A stretch of 64,000 bases of DNA from Timonella senegalensis JC301 (GTDB lineage Bacteria > Actinomycetota > Actinomycetes > Actinomycetales > Cellulomonadaceae): contig NZ_HE978641.1 in assembly GCF_000312125.1 (NCBI RefSeq), positions 539,528-603,527 of the forward strand, given 5' to 3'. The notes below the pieces were generated by a model. The model ran no database searches. It saw only the letters and a list, made by a program, of their open reading frames with translations, and was not told where the DNA came from. The translations under genes were made by a program, and so were the position numbers. Of this stretch, positions 25,621-34,625 are shown one piece after another. Position 1 is the first letter of the stretch. Each line of letters begins with the position of its first letter.

Positions 25621-27975
25621 TCAGCTGAGCGTGAGTCCGTCCCGCGTGCGGCTTACCGAAATCCTCCACTGCTTCTCTGCGTCTAGGACCTGCGTGTTCG
25701 TAACTATTGGCGCGGGGTTTGAGGCGGACGTGAAGCGATTTACGTCTTCGTAGCTGTAGGTCAGTTCGTACTCACCCTTGAAAGTCAGCACGGAGCCATC
25801 CCCTTCGACAACATACCGATAGGAAAGCAGGTTCCACTCAAAGTCGGTGATCCGTTCGGCCTTGACTGGGAGTTCCGCAGCTAGGTTAGGGCATTCGCGG
25901 CCCGCCAACTCCTTGAGGCAGGTGTTGATAAATCCATCCGCAAGTTCGGAGGCATCAGCCAAGAGTGCGCCAGTGGTTGACTCGGAGAAGCCAATCTCCG
26001 CTGGCTTCTCCCCTTCCTGTGCGCGCACCTCAATGGACTGCCCATCGCCAAAGCTGAAGTAGCGTTCCTTGGTTGGCGGCGTGAACACGTAGGTGCCGGG
26101 CAGCGCCCACAGTGCGATCTCTGGCTTGGCAGTGATCGCTGGGCCGAGCGCGGCAGAGTTCACTTGGAGCTCGGACACGGAAACATTGCTCGAACGGGTT
26201 TCCAGAGAAACCCTGACCTCGCGTTCCAGACCGGAGGTGATCCGCCACTCGGTCCTGAGACCGAGTGGTCCCGCATGCTGCCTCTCCAACGAGATCATGC
26301 GTGTGAAGGGCTCGCGGTTCTGCAGTCCGGACACAGCGACGATTGCAGCGTTGTCCTTCTCCCGAACTACCTTGTATTCGAGTTCCGCCGGCTTGCTTTC
26401 GGCGTCTAGGTACGCACCAGCAGGCAACCAGCTTTCGCCAGCCCTGGCACCGGCCATCATCGACATGGCGGTCTCACCGTCGCCCGCCTCGACCGCGTCA
26501 ACGTAACTCGCAACGCCGTCAGTCAGGCTCTCCGAGCTAAGCGGTCCCAGCCAGATGAGCGCAGCAACCCCCGCGAGCGCGGCAAGACCAGCAAGTAAGA
26601 AAGGGGAGCGAACGCGCTTCCGAGTACGCCCCGATTCGACCGCGCGACTTGCCTCCCACACGGCGCCGGGCGTCGCCGTGTGGTCGGGTTCGGACGCGCT
26701 GGCTGCGTGGGGAGGCGTGAACGTCGCCGACCGCGCTGGACTTGCTGGCTGTGTTGGCTTAGCTGGCTGCGTTGGCGCCTCGGTGCGGACAGTAACGGCT
26801 ACTTGTGCAGGTGCGCTTGCGTGAGTGGGTGCGCTTGCTTGCTTGGGCGCGAACTGCTGCGCCGCTACTTCTGTTTGCACCTGCACGGGTTGCTGCTCTG
26901 GCATCGATTGCTGAACGGGAGCGGCCAGAGAGGGGTTGGCGACTGCAGCCACCACCTCCTCCCGTGCGGCGGCTCCCCCACGAGTAGGCAGTCCTGCGCT
27001 CTGACCCGGGGTGAGCACCTCAAGCGCCGTCTGGGCCGCCGGGTTCGCTGATCCACCTGAGGCCGCTTGGCTACCTGGGCCCGCCGAACTCGGCTGGGAG
27101 TTGGGTACTTGTTGGGAGGCTCCGGGCTGCGCAACGGTGGGCTGGGGTCCAGCCCCGTGCTCTACCGTTGCCTCTACCCGCCTCCCGCTTGGATCCGCCA
27201 GCGCACCGGCTGGAGAGGCCTCGGTTTGGGCTACAGCACGCGCGGGTGAGGAAGGGGGCACCGGTGGCGCAAATGCTGGCCGGGGCGCCTCACGGCTCGC
27301 TAATGCCGCTCGCACGGCAACACGGTCCTGCGAGCCGTCCGAGCGAGATACGCCGACCGAGGGCGCGGTGCGCGAGCCCGGTAACGAGCTGACAAGCCGA
27401 ACCGTGTCTTCCACCGGCAGCGAGTCGTGTTGGTATTGGAGTGCGACGTGCCCGCTTGAGCCAAACTGCTTGCGTGCAGTAACTCCTGCACTTTGCGGCG
27501 TGTGGGCCGTGCCGCTCACGGGTGACGCCATGTCCCGACCCCCTCGCAGCTGATCCGGCTCGGCCACCGGAACAGGACTCGACCCACGCACAGGTTCCCA
27601 TGATGCCTGCACCGCGGGTGCTGCCTGCACCGCGGGTGCTGCCTGTGCCGCTGGCGCTGGCTCTGGCTCCGGTAGCGGAACCGGTGCCAGCGGCGCCTGC
27701 GAAACCATCGAGGGGTCTGGCGCCCACGGGTTGTAGTTTTCCTCGTTGCGCCGCAACGCCTCGATGGTCATGTGCCTACGCGCAATCGTTGATTCGTCGA
27801 TCGCGTCCACGTCGAATGCAGCCGTGCGGGTGTAGCCAGCAACCCGTGCCCTTCCAGTGGATCGACTGGTGGCGTTCGGCTGCTGTGAGTTTGTGTTGTG
27901 CGAATTAGTGACGAGGTCAGTCACGGTGGCTCCGGGTGCTGAGTGGCGATGCGTGTCACTGTGCGCGTGACTCAT
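25621..27975 (-). CDS. Large membrane-anchored protein with Pro/Ala-rich cytosolic region, unknown function
   Basis: A 784-residue protein that I do not recognise. Residues 1-90 are polar and include DESTIARRHMTIEALRRNEENYNPW, a conserved-looking block. About 95-455 is low-complexity Ala/Pro/Gln/Ser with short duplications such as PAVQA. One transmembrane helix (FLLAGLAALAGVAALIWLG, about 460-480) follows basic RKRVRS, so the C-terminal 305 residues are probably outside. The outer part is beta-rich and holds a lone C...C pair (NTCLKELAGREC) that could form a disulfide. Position next to tRNA-Leu and the FHA/kinase operon raises the possibility of an envelope role (inference). Confidence 0.75.
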   Translation of the reverse strand: MSHAHSDTHRHSAPGATVTDLVTNSHNTNSQQPNATSRSTGRARVAGYTRTAAFDVDAIDESTIARRHMTIEALRRNEENYNPWAPDPSMVSQAPLAPVPLPEPEPAPAAQAAPAVQAAPAVQASWEPVRGSSPVPVAEPDQLRGGRDMASPVSGTAHTPQSAGVTARKQFGSSGHVALQYQHDSLPVEDTVRLVSSLPGSRTAPSVGVSRSDGSQDRVAVRAALASREAPRPAFAPPVPPSSPARAVAQTEASPAGALADPSGRRVEATVEHGAGPQPTVAQPGASQQVPNSQPSSAGPGSQAASGGSANPAAQTALEVLTPGQSAGLPTRGGAAAREEVVAAVANPSLAAPVQQSMPEQQPVQVQTEVAAQQFAPKQASAPTHASAPAQVAVTVRTEAPTQPAKPTQPASPARSATFTPPHAASASEPDHTATPGAVWEASRAVESGRTRKRVRSPFLLAGLAALAGVAALIWLGPLSSESLTDGVASYVDAVEAGDGETAMSMMAGARAGESWLPAGAYLDAESKPAELEYKVVREKDNAAIVAVSGLQNREPFTRMISLERQHAGPLGLRTEWRITSGLEREVRVSLETRSSNVSVSELQVNSAALGPAITAKPEIALWALPGTYVFTPPTKERYFSFGDGQSIEVRAQEGEKPAEIGFSESTTGALLADASELADGFINTCLKELAGRECPNLAAELPVKAERITDFEWNLLSYRYVVEGDGSVLTFKGEYELTYSYEDVNRFTSASNPAPIVTNTQVLDAEKQWRISVSRTRDGLTLS

Positions 27976-28311
27976 CGTTTAGGGTGCCCGGCTCGATGCC
28001 CTCAACTCAAGGATTTCCGATGGTGCGGGCAGTTCCACCCATAACAACTGGCCCGAATTCGCCAATATCGGACGCCCGCTCGCTCACCGTTGTAGCGTTG
28101 CGCCCCGATGCGCGGTGTGTTCCAGCCGCCCCAAAAACCTCCGCCACAGCGGACTGTGTGATTATCGACGATCGTGCCCCACTCCCCAGCCCCACCCCCG
28201 CCGCGTTGGTGGCCCGATATGCGTCCACCCGCCATCCCGGGCGTCAAAGGCCTTCGGAGCGGGGCCACGGGGTGTTGCGTTAGCGCACCCACCACATGCC
28301 CTGGACCTGCG
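27976..28311. other. Noncoding region between the large membrane protein gene and tRNA-Leu
   Basis: No gene is supportable. It holds one intergenic copy of the dispersed 12-mer (28161-28172) and otherwise GC-rich sequence that must include the promoter of the minus-strand gene starting at 27975. Confidence 0.4.
28161..28172 (-). repeat. Dispersed 12-mer ATCGTCGANAAT, copy 5
   Basis: Read on the minus strand this is ATCGTCGATAAT, preceded by GGGCTGGGGAGTGGGGCACG, which resembles the upstream block of other copies with a 1-nt shift. Confidence 0.65.
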
Positions 28312-28350
28312 GAAACGAAAAAGACCCCGGTCCAAAGGACCGGGGTCTTG
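28312..28350 (-). terminator. tRNA-Leu terminator
   Basis: AAGACCCCGGTCC and its complement form a 13-bp stem with a 3-nt loop. On the minus strand TTTTT follows directly. Confidence 0.9.
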
Positions 28351-28355
28351 TCTTG

Positions 28356-28438
28356 TGCGTGTGGGGGGACTTGAACCCCCACGCCCTTGCGGGCACTGGC
28401 ACCTGAAGCCAGCGCGTCTGCCATTCCGCCACACACGC
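28356..28438 (-). tRNA. tRNA-Leu (anticodon CAG)
   Basis: The minus strand reads GCGTGTGTGGCGGAATGGC at the 5' end, with a 7-bp acceptor stem GCGTGTG/CACACGC. An anticodon stem CTGGC/GCCAG surrounds loop TTCAGGT (CAG). A long variable arm (TGCCCGCAAGGGCG) marks a class II tRNA, and the T arm is GGGGGTTCAAGTCCCCC. CCA is not encoded. A terminator follows within 6 bp. Confidence 0.95.
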
Positions 28439-28666
28439 GAACGGAAGAAACTCTATCACGCAAAAGTTCCACAAATTGCCACGAGTTGCTTCACTGCGGC
28501 ACAGATAACATTGCAAGTGGCGTCTCATCGCCACACCGCGGTTTGGAATCGGCCTAATTACGGCTAACAACGTAGGCTTACATCACGTGTAACTGTGCAC
28601 CCGTCACATAAGTAAGGGTGATGGAAGCCACAGGCCGCGGGCAATTTTTCAGTGAAAGGAGGTTCC

Positions 28667-29383
28667 GTGGGTTTCCTGGATAAGTTCGAGCAGGGCGTTG
28701 AGCGCGCTGTGAACAACACATTCTCAAAGGTGTTCCGTAGTGAGATCAAGCCGGTAGACCTTGCAAGCGCTCTTCGCCGTGAGGTTGATGATCGCGCAGC
28801 GGTGGTTGACCGCACACGAACCGTAGTACCCAACGACTTCACCATTGAGTTGTCCGCTGCGGACTTCACACAGATTGAGAGTTGGGGCGCTGAAACGCTC
28901 GCGGACGAGTTGGCAATCAACGTGACCGAGTATGCGGGCACACAGCACTATGGGTTTGTTGGCCCTGTTGTGGTCAGCTTTGAGCTCGTGGACACATTGG
29001 ATGCCGGTCGGTTCCAGATTCGTTCGTCGTCGGTGCGCGGAAATGTTGCGCCGGCAACGTCGACGTCCCCTAGTTCCCGCCACCCGCTCTTGGATATCGA
29101 TGGGCAGCGATATCTCTTGACTGGGCCTGTCACGGTTATCGGCCGCGGCACTGAAGCAGACATCGTGGTTGATGATCCTGGTGTTTCGCGCAAGCACCTC
29201 GAGATCAAGGTGACTCCAAACGGTGTTGTTGCTCGGGACCTTGGCTCTACTAATGGCCTTTACGTGGAGGGACATCAGGTCCCTGCCGCAACTCTGCTCG
29301 ATGGAAACTCGCTGACTATTGGCCGTACCAGGATCATGTTCTGGACTGGTGTTGCCGATGATAGTCAGCGTGGAGATTGGTGA
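28667..29383 (+). CDS. fhaA: FHA-domain protein FhaA (DUF3662 + FHA)
   Basis: A 238-residue cytosolic protein. GFLDKFEQGVERAVNNTFSKVFRSEIKPVDLASAL opens the DUF3662 domain (residues 1-120). A short linker leads to an FHA domain (about 145-230) with VIGRGTEADIVVDDPGVSRKHLEI and DLGSTNGLYV, which bind phosphothreonine. In mycobacteria FhaA binds phosphorylated MviN/MurJ-like partners and regulates peptidoglycan synthesis. The mycobacterial protein has a long linker; here it is nearly absent. AAAGGAGG lies 4 nt before the GTG at 28667, which fixes the start. First gene of the seven-gene operon. Confidence 0.93.
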   Translation: MGFLDKFEQGVERAVNNTFSKVFRSEIKPVDLASALRREVDDRAAVVDRTRTVVPNDFTIELSAADFTQIESWGAETLADELAINVTEYAGTQHYGFVGPVVVSFELVDTLDAGRFQIRSSSVRGNVAPATSTSPSSRHPLLDIDGQRYLLTGPVTVIGRGTEADIVVDDPGVSRKHLEIKVTPNGVVARDLGSTNGLYVEGHQVPAATLLDGNSLTIGRTRIMFWTGVADDSQRGDW

Positions 29384-29393
29384 CCGCAACAAT

Positions 29394-29867
29394 ATGAGTG
29401 CACTGGCGATGACCCTGCTACGGCTGGGCTTTCTTTTCCTGCTGTGGGCCTTCGTCTACTTTGTTGTTCGTGTCATGAGGAGCGATCTGTATGGAACGCG
29501 AATCACCAGTACCGCTAGTGTCCAAGCGCCCGCGCAACCTCGCGAGGCGATCGAGCATGGTGCGCCGACGTCTTCACGCCCAAGCCGACTTGTAGTCATC
29601 GAGGGGAGCCTTACTGGAACACAGATCCCGCTCGCGTCTTCTGCGATCTTGATCGGGCGTTCGCCCAGTTGCACGCTGGTTCTCGACGATGACTACTCGT
29701 CTTCCCGCCATGCTCGGATTTTCCCGCAGGCTGACCTTTGGATGGTTGAGGATCTTGACTCAACCAACGGAACTTTTGTTGACGGAGAGCGCATTTTCCA
29801 GCCAACTCCGGTTCCCATAGGTGTGACTGTTCGGGTGGGCCAGAGCATCTTCGAACTGCAACGGTGA
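29394..29867 (+). CDS. fhaB: FHA-domain membrane protein FhaB (FipA-like)
   Basis: A 157-residue protein. The N-terminus MSALAMTLLRLGFLFLLWAF forms one transmembrane helix, and residues about 80-155 are an FHA domain with LIGRSPSCTLVLDDDYSSSRHARI and DLDSTNGTFVDGERI. Known FhaB proteins link the Ser/Thr kinases to division and shape machinery by binding phosphothreonine. I chose the ATG at 29394 because the hydrophobic start matches the family; no strong ribosome binding site is seen, and translation may couple to fhaA, which ends 10 bp earlier. pstP begins 4 bp after its stop codon. Confidence 0.92.
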   Translation: MSALAMTLLRLGFLFLLWAFVYFVVRVMRSDLYGTRITSTASVQAPAQPREAIEHGAPTSSRPSRLVVIEGSLTGTQIPLASSAILIGRSPSCTLVLDDDYSSSRHARIFPQADLWMVEDLDSTNGTFVDGERIFQPTPVPIGVTVRVGQSIFELQR

Positions 29868-29871
29868 CCTT

Positions 29872-31458
29872 GTGACTATCGCATTACGCTTTTCGACTCG
29901 TTCCGACGTGGGTTTGGTTCGTGCGAACAACCAAGACTCCGCGTTTGCGGGTGAGCAACTTCTGCTCGTTGCAGACGGCATGGGCGGCCATGCCGGTGGC
30001 GATGTAGCGTCTGCGCTGTGCACGGCGTCGATTGCTCCGCTCAATAACGAGAAGTTCACTACCAGCGACATGCTCGAGCGTCTCGGTGACGCCATTGAGC
30101 GTGCTCGTATCGAGTTGGTGCGAGAGGCCCGCGCCAATCTTCCGCTTGCTGGCATGGGTACCACGGTGACTGGCCTGCTGTTGTGCGAGAACAAGCTCGC
30201 TATGGCGCACATGGGCGACTCGCGCGGTTATCTCCTTCGTGACGGCAAGCTGTCTCAGGTCACCAAGGATCACACGTTCGTTCAGCACCTGGTTGATACC
30301 GGGAAGATCACCACGGACGAGGCTGAGACCCACCCGCAGCGTTCGGTTGTCATGCGCGTGCTCGGCGACTTTGAGCTTGATTTGGTCCCGGATCTGTCGA
30401 TCCGAGAGGCCCGCCCCGGGGATCGTTGGCTGCTCTGCTCCGACGGACTCTCTGGCTTTGTTCGATTTGAGACAATCGAGCAGACTCTGCGCGACGTTGC
30501 AGATCTCGAGTTGTGCAGTGAGTATTTGATTCAGCTTGCGCTGCGTGGCGGCGGCTCGGACAACATCACCTGCGTGGTTGCCGATGTATACGACACCGAG
30601 GCCGACCACACTCCCGCGGTTCCGGTGGAGCGCACTCCTATCATTGCGACTTCCGTGGGTTCGGTTGCCTACGGTGACAACATCCCTGAAGCCCTCGACG
30701 CGACGGGCATCGGAGCAGCGTCAGCCAAGCTTCTGCGCTCCGCACATGAGCGGGTCGAGAAGGTGATCGCTGACGCAATCACGGTGAAGAACGGCGGCAC
30801 TATCGCCGAGCCTGAGCCCCACACTGGAAGCCTTGAGATTGCTGCTGCCTCTGCTCTTCAGGATTCTTCTAGCTCCTCGAGCAGCACGAGCGCGGCCAGC
30901 CCAACCGAGGCCGCTGGCCCAGCGGCGGGAGTAGCTGCCCCCATCAACGATGACGATGATGCCCCCATTCAGGTTGTGCCCGAGAAATCTCGCGCGCGGC
31001 GTGTGGGGCGTGCGCTCGTCAACACCCTCCTCATCATGATTCTGGTTGGAGCAGGCGGCTTCGGTGCCTACAAGTGGGGCACCCAGCAGTACTTTGTTGG
31101 CGTCCACGACGGCAAGATCGCCATCTTCAACGGCTTCCCTCAGTCGGTTGGCCCCGTTCACTTGTCGTCCACGGTCGAGGTGTCGGATCTCGACCCCAAC
31201 GACCTTGAACCATTCGCCGCAAACCAGGTGTACGCGACGATCCGTGCATCTTCCCTCGATGACGCGCGCGCTCGCGTGGCCACCTTGGAGAACGACATCG
31301 CGCAGGCCAAGGCCGAGCAACCCACGGCCCCGCCAACCACCGAACCAACCACCGAACCAGCAGCCGAGCCGTCCAAGGACGCCACCGAACAGCCAACTGA
31401 AGAACCCACCGAAACTCCTAAGGAAACGAAAAGCTCAAAGTCGTCGAGCGGAAACTAA
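29872..31458 (+). CDS. pstP: PP2C-type Ser/Thr protein phosphatase PstP
   Basis: A 528-residue single-pass membrane protein. Residues 1-240 form the PP2C domain, with RANNQDSAF, LLVADGMGGHAGGDVAS, MGDSRGYLLRDG and GGGSDNITCVVADV carrying the metal-binding Asp residues. A polar linker leads to a transmembrane helix (LVNTLLIMILVGAGGFGAY, about 385-403) and an extracellular domain of about 90 residues, then a Pro/Thr/Glu repeat tail. It dephosphorylates PknA/PknB and their substrates in related bacteria. The start is GTG at 29872. Confidence 0.94.
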   Translation: MTIALRFSTRSDVGLVRANNQDSAFAGEQLLLVADGMGGHAGGDVASALCTASIAPLNNEKFTTSDMLERLGDAIERARIELVREARANLPLAGMGTTVTGLLLCENKLAMAHMGDSRGYLLRDGKLSQVTKDHTFVQHLVDTGKITTDEAETHPQRSVVMRVLGDFELDLVPDLSIREARPGDRWLLCSDGLSGFVRFETIEQTLRDVADLELCSEYLIQLALRGGGSDNITCVVADVYDTEADHTPAVPVERTPIIATSVGSVAYGDNIPEALDATGIGAASAKLLRSAHERVEKVIADAITVKNGGTIAEPEPHTGSLEIAAASALQDSSSSSSSTSAASPTEAAGPAAGVAAPINDDDDAPIQVVPEKSRARRVGRALVNTLLIMILVGAGGFGAYKWGTQQYFVGVHDGKIAIFNGFPQSVGPVHLSSTVEVSDLDPNDLEPFAANQVYATIRASSLDDARARVATLENDIAQAKAEQPTAPPTTEPTTEPAAEPSKDATEQPTEEPTETPKETKSSKSSSGN

Positions 31459-31461
31459 CTC

Positions 31462-33177
31462 ATGACTAAAGGCTCAACCCCAACCGTGCGGACCCGCCGC
31501 GGCAGCGAACTGTTATTGATTTTGTTCGCGCTGCTCGTGGGCATGTTTGCGTACGCGAATGTTGGTTTGGCAGTGAACGATTCCCTGCCCACGAACTTCT
31601 ACGTTCTGACCGTTTCCATGGCCGTTATCGCCATCGTGGTTCACCTGATTGTGCGCCGGTTCGCCCCGTACGCCGACCCTCTTCTCATCCCGATAGCGTT
31701 GTTCCTCAACTGCATCGGGCTCGCCATGATTTACCGCATTGACCTGGGCTCGGACACCAATCTGGCCAGCAAGCAGCTCATGTGGACCGCCGTTGGGGTG
31801 GCCGCTGCGTGCCTTGTCTTGTTCTTCATCAAGGATCACCGCATCCTGCGCCGGTACTCGTACGTCTCGATGATCGTGGGCCTCCTGCTCGCGGTGTCCC
31901 CGCTGTTGCCGGGGATCGGCCACTCGATGCACGGCGCGAACATCTGGATCAAGCTCGGCCCGTTCTCGCTGCAGCCCGCTGAACTCTCCAAGATCTTCCT
32001 TGCGATCTTCTTTGCCGCCTATCTGGTGGACAACCGCGACCGGCTCGCTTTTGGTGGGCCCAAGTTCATGGGTCTGCACCTTCCGCGCATGCGCGATTTC
32101 GGACCCATCATTCTGGTGTGGATCGCCTCGCTCCTCATCCTGATTTCTCAGCGCGATCTGGGTACGTCCCTCCTCTTCTTCGGCCTGTTCGTTGCAATGC
32201 TCTACCTGGCTACCGAGCGGACCAGCTGGATCGTCATCGGCGGACTCATGTTTGCCGCTGGCGTCGGCCTGGTGGTCTCCAAGTTTGCGCACGTTCAGCA
32301 GCGCTTTGACGGCTGGCTGCACGCCATGGACTCGGACGTTTACGACCGGGTCGGCGGGTCGTACCAGTTGGTCCAGGGCATGTTCGGCATGGCGTCCGGA
32401 GGCCTGTTCGGCACCGGGTGGGGCCAGGGCCGTCCGTTTGTGACGTTCTCCTACTCCGACTTCATCTTCCCCTCCCTAGGCGAGGAACTCGGGCTGGTCG
32501 GACTGTTCGCCATCCTGACCGCGTACATGCTGTTTGTACAGCGTGGCTTCCGCATCGCGATCAGCACCCGCGACGGGTTTGGAAAGCTCCTTGCCGGCGG
32601 TCTCGCGTTCGTGATTGCGTGGCAGTGCTTCGTGGTCATCGGCGGCGTCACACGCCTCATCCCGCTCACAGGTCTGACCACACCGTTCCTCGCGTACGGT
32701 GGTTCGTCTCTGCTTGCCAACTGGATCATCGTGGGAATCCTACTGCGTATCTCGGATAACGCCCGCAGGCCTGTCCCGCTGCCACTTCGTGGCGCGAGCA
32801 CCGCGACCCCCGATGAGTCCGGCCCCAACCTGCCCGTGCGCCGCACGTCCGCTCGCGCGGCCGTGGCCGCGCACTCCAACGCCTCGGCCAAGGAGCTCGA
32901 CACTGCCGGCCACGACTGGGCTGTCGCCCAGGACGCCCAGCACACTCAGGTCGTCTCCCGTGAAGCCATCGACTTCCCCACGGACGTGGTCCGTCAGCTT
33001 GATGCTGAGTCGGCAGAAAACCAGATTCTCGACGATTCACGTGATTCCAGCCCCCTGCCACCTGCCATAACCCCCGACGCAAGACGCAGTGCCTACCCAG
33101 GTCAATCGTCGATAATCCACACCGGCGCGGTACCGCCGCCGCCCTTGCCAGATCACAACGAGGAGGAGCGCCCATGA
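31462..33177 (+). CDS. rodA: SEDS-family peptidoglycan glycosyltransferase (FtsW/RodA)
   Basis: A 571-residue polytopic protein with ten or more transmembrane helices. LGPFSLQPAELSKIFLAIFFAAYLVDNR, LILISQRDLGTSLLFFGLF and LGEELGLVG are SEDS signatures; the Asp in QRDLG is catalytic in this family. The C-terminal 120 residues are a polar cytosolic tail containing two copies of the dispersed 12-mer in opposite orientations. Its partner is the class B PBP gene that follows, overlapping by 4 bp. Function: polymerising lipid II for elongation or septation. Confidence 0.94.
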   Translation: MTKGSTPTVRTRRGSELLLILFALLVGMFAYANVGLAVNDSLPTNFYVLTVSMAVIAIVVHLIVRRFAPYADPLLIPIALFLNCIGLAMIYRIDLGSDTNLASKQLMWTAVGVAAACLVLFFIKDHRILRRYSYVSMIVGLLLAVSPLLPGIGHSMHGANIWIKLGPFSLQPAELSKIFLAIFFAAYLVDNRDRLAFGGPKFMGLHLPRMRDFGPIILVWIASLLILISQRDLGTSLLFFGLFVAMLYLATERTSWIVIGGLMFAAGVGLVVSKFAHVQQRFDGWLHAMDSDVYDRVGGSYQLVQGMFGMASGGLFGTGWGQGRPFVTFSYSDFIFPSLGEELGLVGLFAILTAYMLFVQRGFRIAISTRDGFGKLLAGGLAFVIAWQCFVVIGGVTRLIPLTGLTTPFLAYGGSSLLANWIIVGILLRISDNARRPVPLPLRGASTATPDESGPNLPVRRTSARAAVAAHSNASAKELDTAGHDWAVAQDAQHTQVVSREAIDFPTDVVRQLDAESAENQILDDSRDSSPLPPAITPDARRSAYPGQSSIIHTGAVPPPPLPDHNEEERP

Positions 33178-34625
33178 ATAAGCCGCTGAGGCGCCTCTCC
33201 GTCATCGTGTTGCTGATGTTTGTGGCGCTGTTTGCGTCGAGCACGTGGATCTCGTTTGTGAAGGCTCCCGAGTTGAACGCGGACTCGCGCAATACGCGCA
33301 CGCTGTACCGCGAGTTCGGAACGAACCGCGGTGCGCTCATTGTGGACGGTAACGAGATCACCACGTCCGTGCCCATCAAATCAGCGTTCAAGTACCAGCG
33401 CGAGTACTCCGACGGGTCGCTGTTTGCGCCGGTCACAGGGTTCTACTCGATCGTCTATGGGCGCACGGGGATGGAGAAGGCCGCCAACGAATACCTGAAC
33501 GGCACCTCCGATTCGCTGTGGCTGAACCGACTCGAGCACCTGATCACGGGTGCAGACCCGCAGGGTTCGTCCGTGGAACTCACCCTCAACAAGAAGGCGC
33601 AGGAGGCTGCTTACAAGGCGCTCGGTGACCAGCGTGGTGCTGCGGTCGCGATCGACCCCAAGACCGGCGCGATCTTGGCGCTCGTGTCCACGCCATCGTT
33701 CGACCCGAACCTGCTCGCAGGACATAAGTCGTCCGAGGTTATCTCCGCCTACAAGGAGCTTTCCGGGGACCCCAGCAAGCCTCTGGTGAACCGCGCGATT
33801 GCGGGCGACACCTACCCTCCGGGATCAGTGTTCAAGCTGATCACGGCCGCCGCGGCGCTCGAAGACGGCATGTCCGCAGACGACATCATCGACGCCCCGC
33901 GCCAGTACGAACTGCCGGGCACCTCCACCAAGCTCAACAACTTTGGCGGGTCGGCGTGCTCGGCCACGGGCAAGCAGTCGCTCGCGGACGCACTCCGCGT
34001 CTCCTGCAACACCGCGTTTGCGATCCTCGGTAACGAACTTGGCGAGGCCAAGATTGCGGAGCAGGCCGAGGCCTTCGGGTTCGGCGAGGCACTCCAGATC
34101 CCCCTTGGCGTGACCGCGAGCCGCTTCCCCACCGGCCAGAACGACGCGGCAGTGGCGCTCTCTGCGATCGGCCAGCAGGACGTGCGTGTAACGCCACTGC
34201 AGGTCGCAATGATCTCCGCAGCCATTGCGAATGACGGCCAGCTCATGGAGCCATACCTCATTGAGAAGGTCCGGACTCCTGACCTTGCCGTGGTCTCCGA
34301 GACCAAGCCGGACACCCTGAGCAACCCCATTTCCAAGAGCACCGCGGACCAGCTGACCGAGATGATGATCGGAGTTGTCGAGCGCGGTACAGGCGTTGCT
34401 GCGCAGATCTCTGGCGTAGAGGTCGCGGGCAAGTCTGGCACCGCAGAGACTGGCAACAACAAGTCCCAGCACGCTTGGTTCACCGCGTTCGCACCCGCCA
34501 ACGACCCGGAAATCGCGGTCGCAGTAATCGTTGAGAACGGCGGAAACGCAGGTTCGGAAGCAACCGGTGGAAGCGTCGCTGCACCCATTGCCCGCGCGAT
34601 CATTCAGGCGGTGTTGAGCAAGTGA
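33174..34625 (+). CDS. pbpA: Class B penicillin-binding protein PbpA
   Basis: A 483-residue periplasmic transpeptidase with an N-terminal signal anchor (RLSVIVLLMFVALFASSTW). The dimerisation region is followed by the transpeptidase domain with the catalytic SVFK (Ser about 218, in YPPGSVFKLITAA), SCN (about 277) and KSGTAET (about 420). It crosslinks peptidoglycan strands made by the SEDS partner encoded just upstream. The ATG overlaps the rodA stop codon (ATGA). Size matches mycobacterial PbpA. Confidence 0.94.
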   Translation: MNKPLRRLSVIVLLMFVALFASSTWISFVKAPELNADSRNTRTLYREFGTNRGALIVDGNEITTSVPIKSAFKYQREYSDGSLFAPVTGFYSIVYGRTGMEKAANEYLNGTSDSLWLNRLEHLITGADPQGSSVELTLNKKAQEAAYKALGDQRGAAVAIDPKTGAILALVSTPSFDPNLLAGHKSSEVISAYKELSGDPSKPLVNRAIAGDTYPPGSVFKLITAAAALEDGMSADDIIDAPRQYELPGTSTKLNNFGGSACSATGKQSLADALRVSCNTAFAILGNELGEAKIAEQAEAFGFGEALQIPLGVTASRFPTGQNDAAVALSAIGQQDVRVTPLQVAMISAAIANDGQLMEPYLIEKVRTPDLAVVSETKPDTLSNPISKSTADQLTEMMIGVVERGTGVAAQISGVEVAGKSGTAETGNNKSQHAWFTAFAPANDPEIAVAVIVENGGNAGSEATGGSVAAPIARAIIQAVLSK

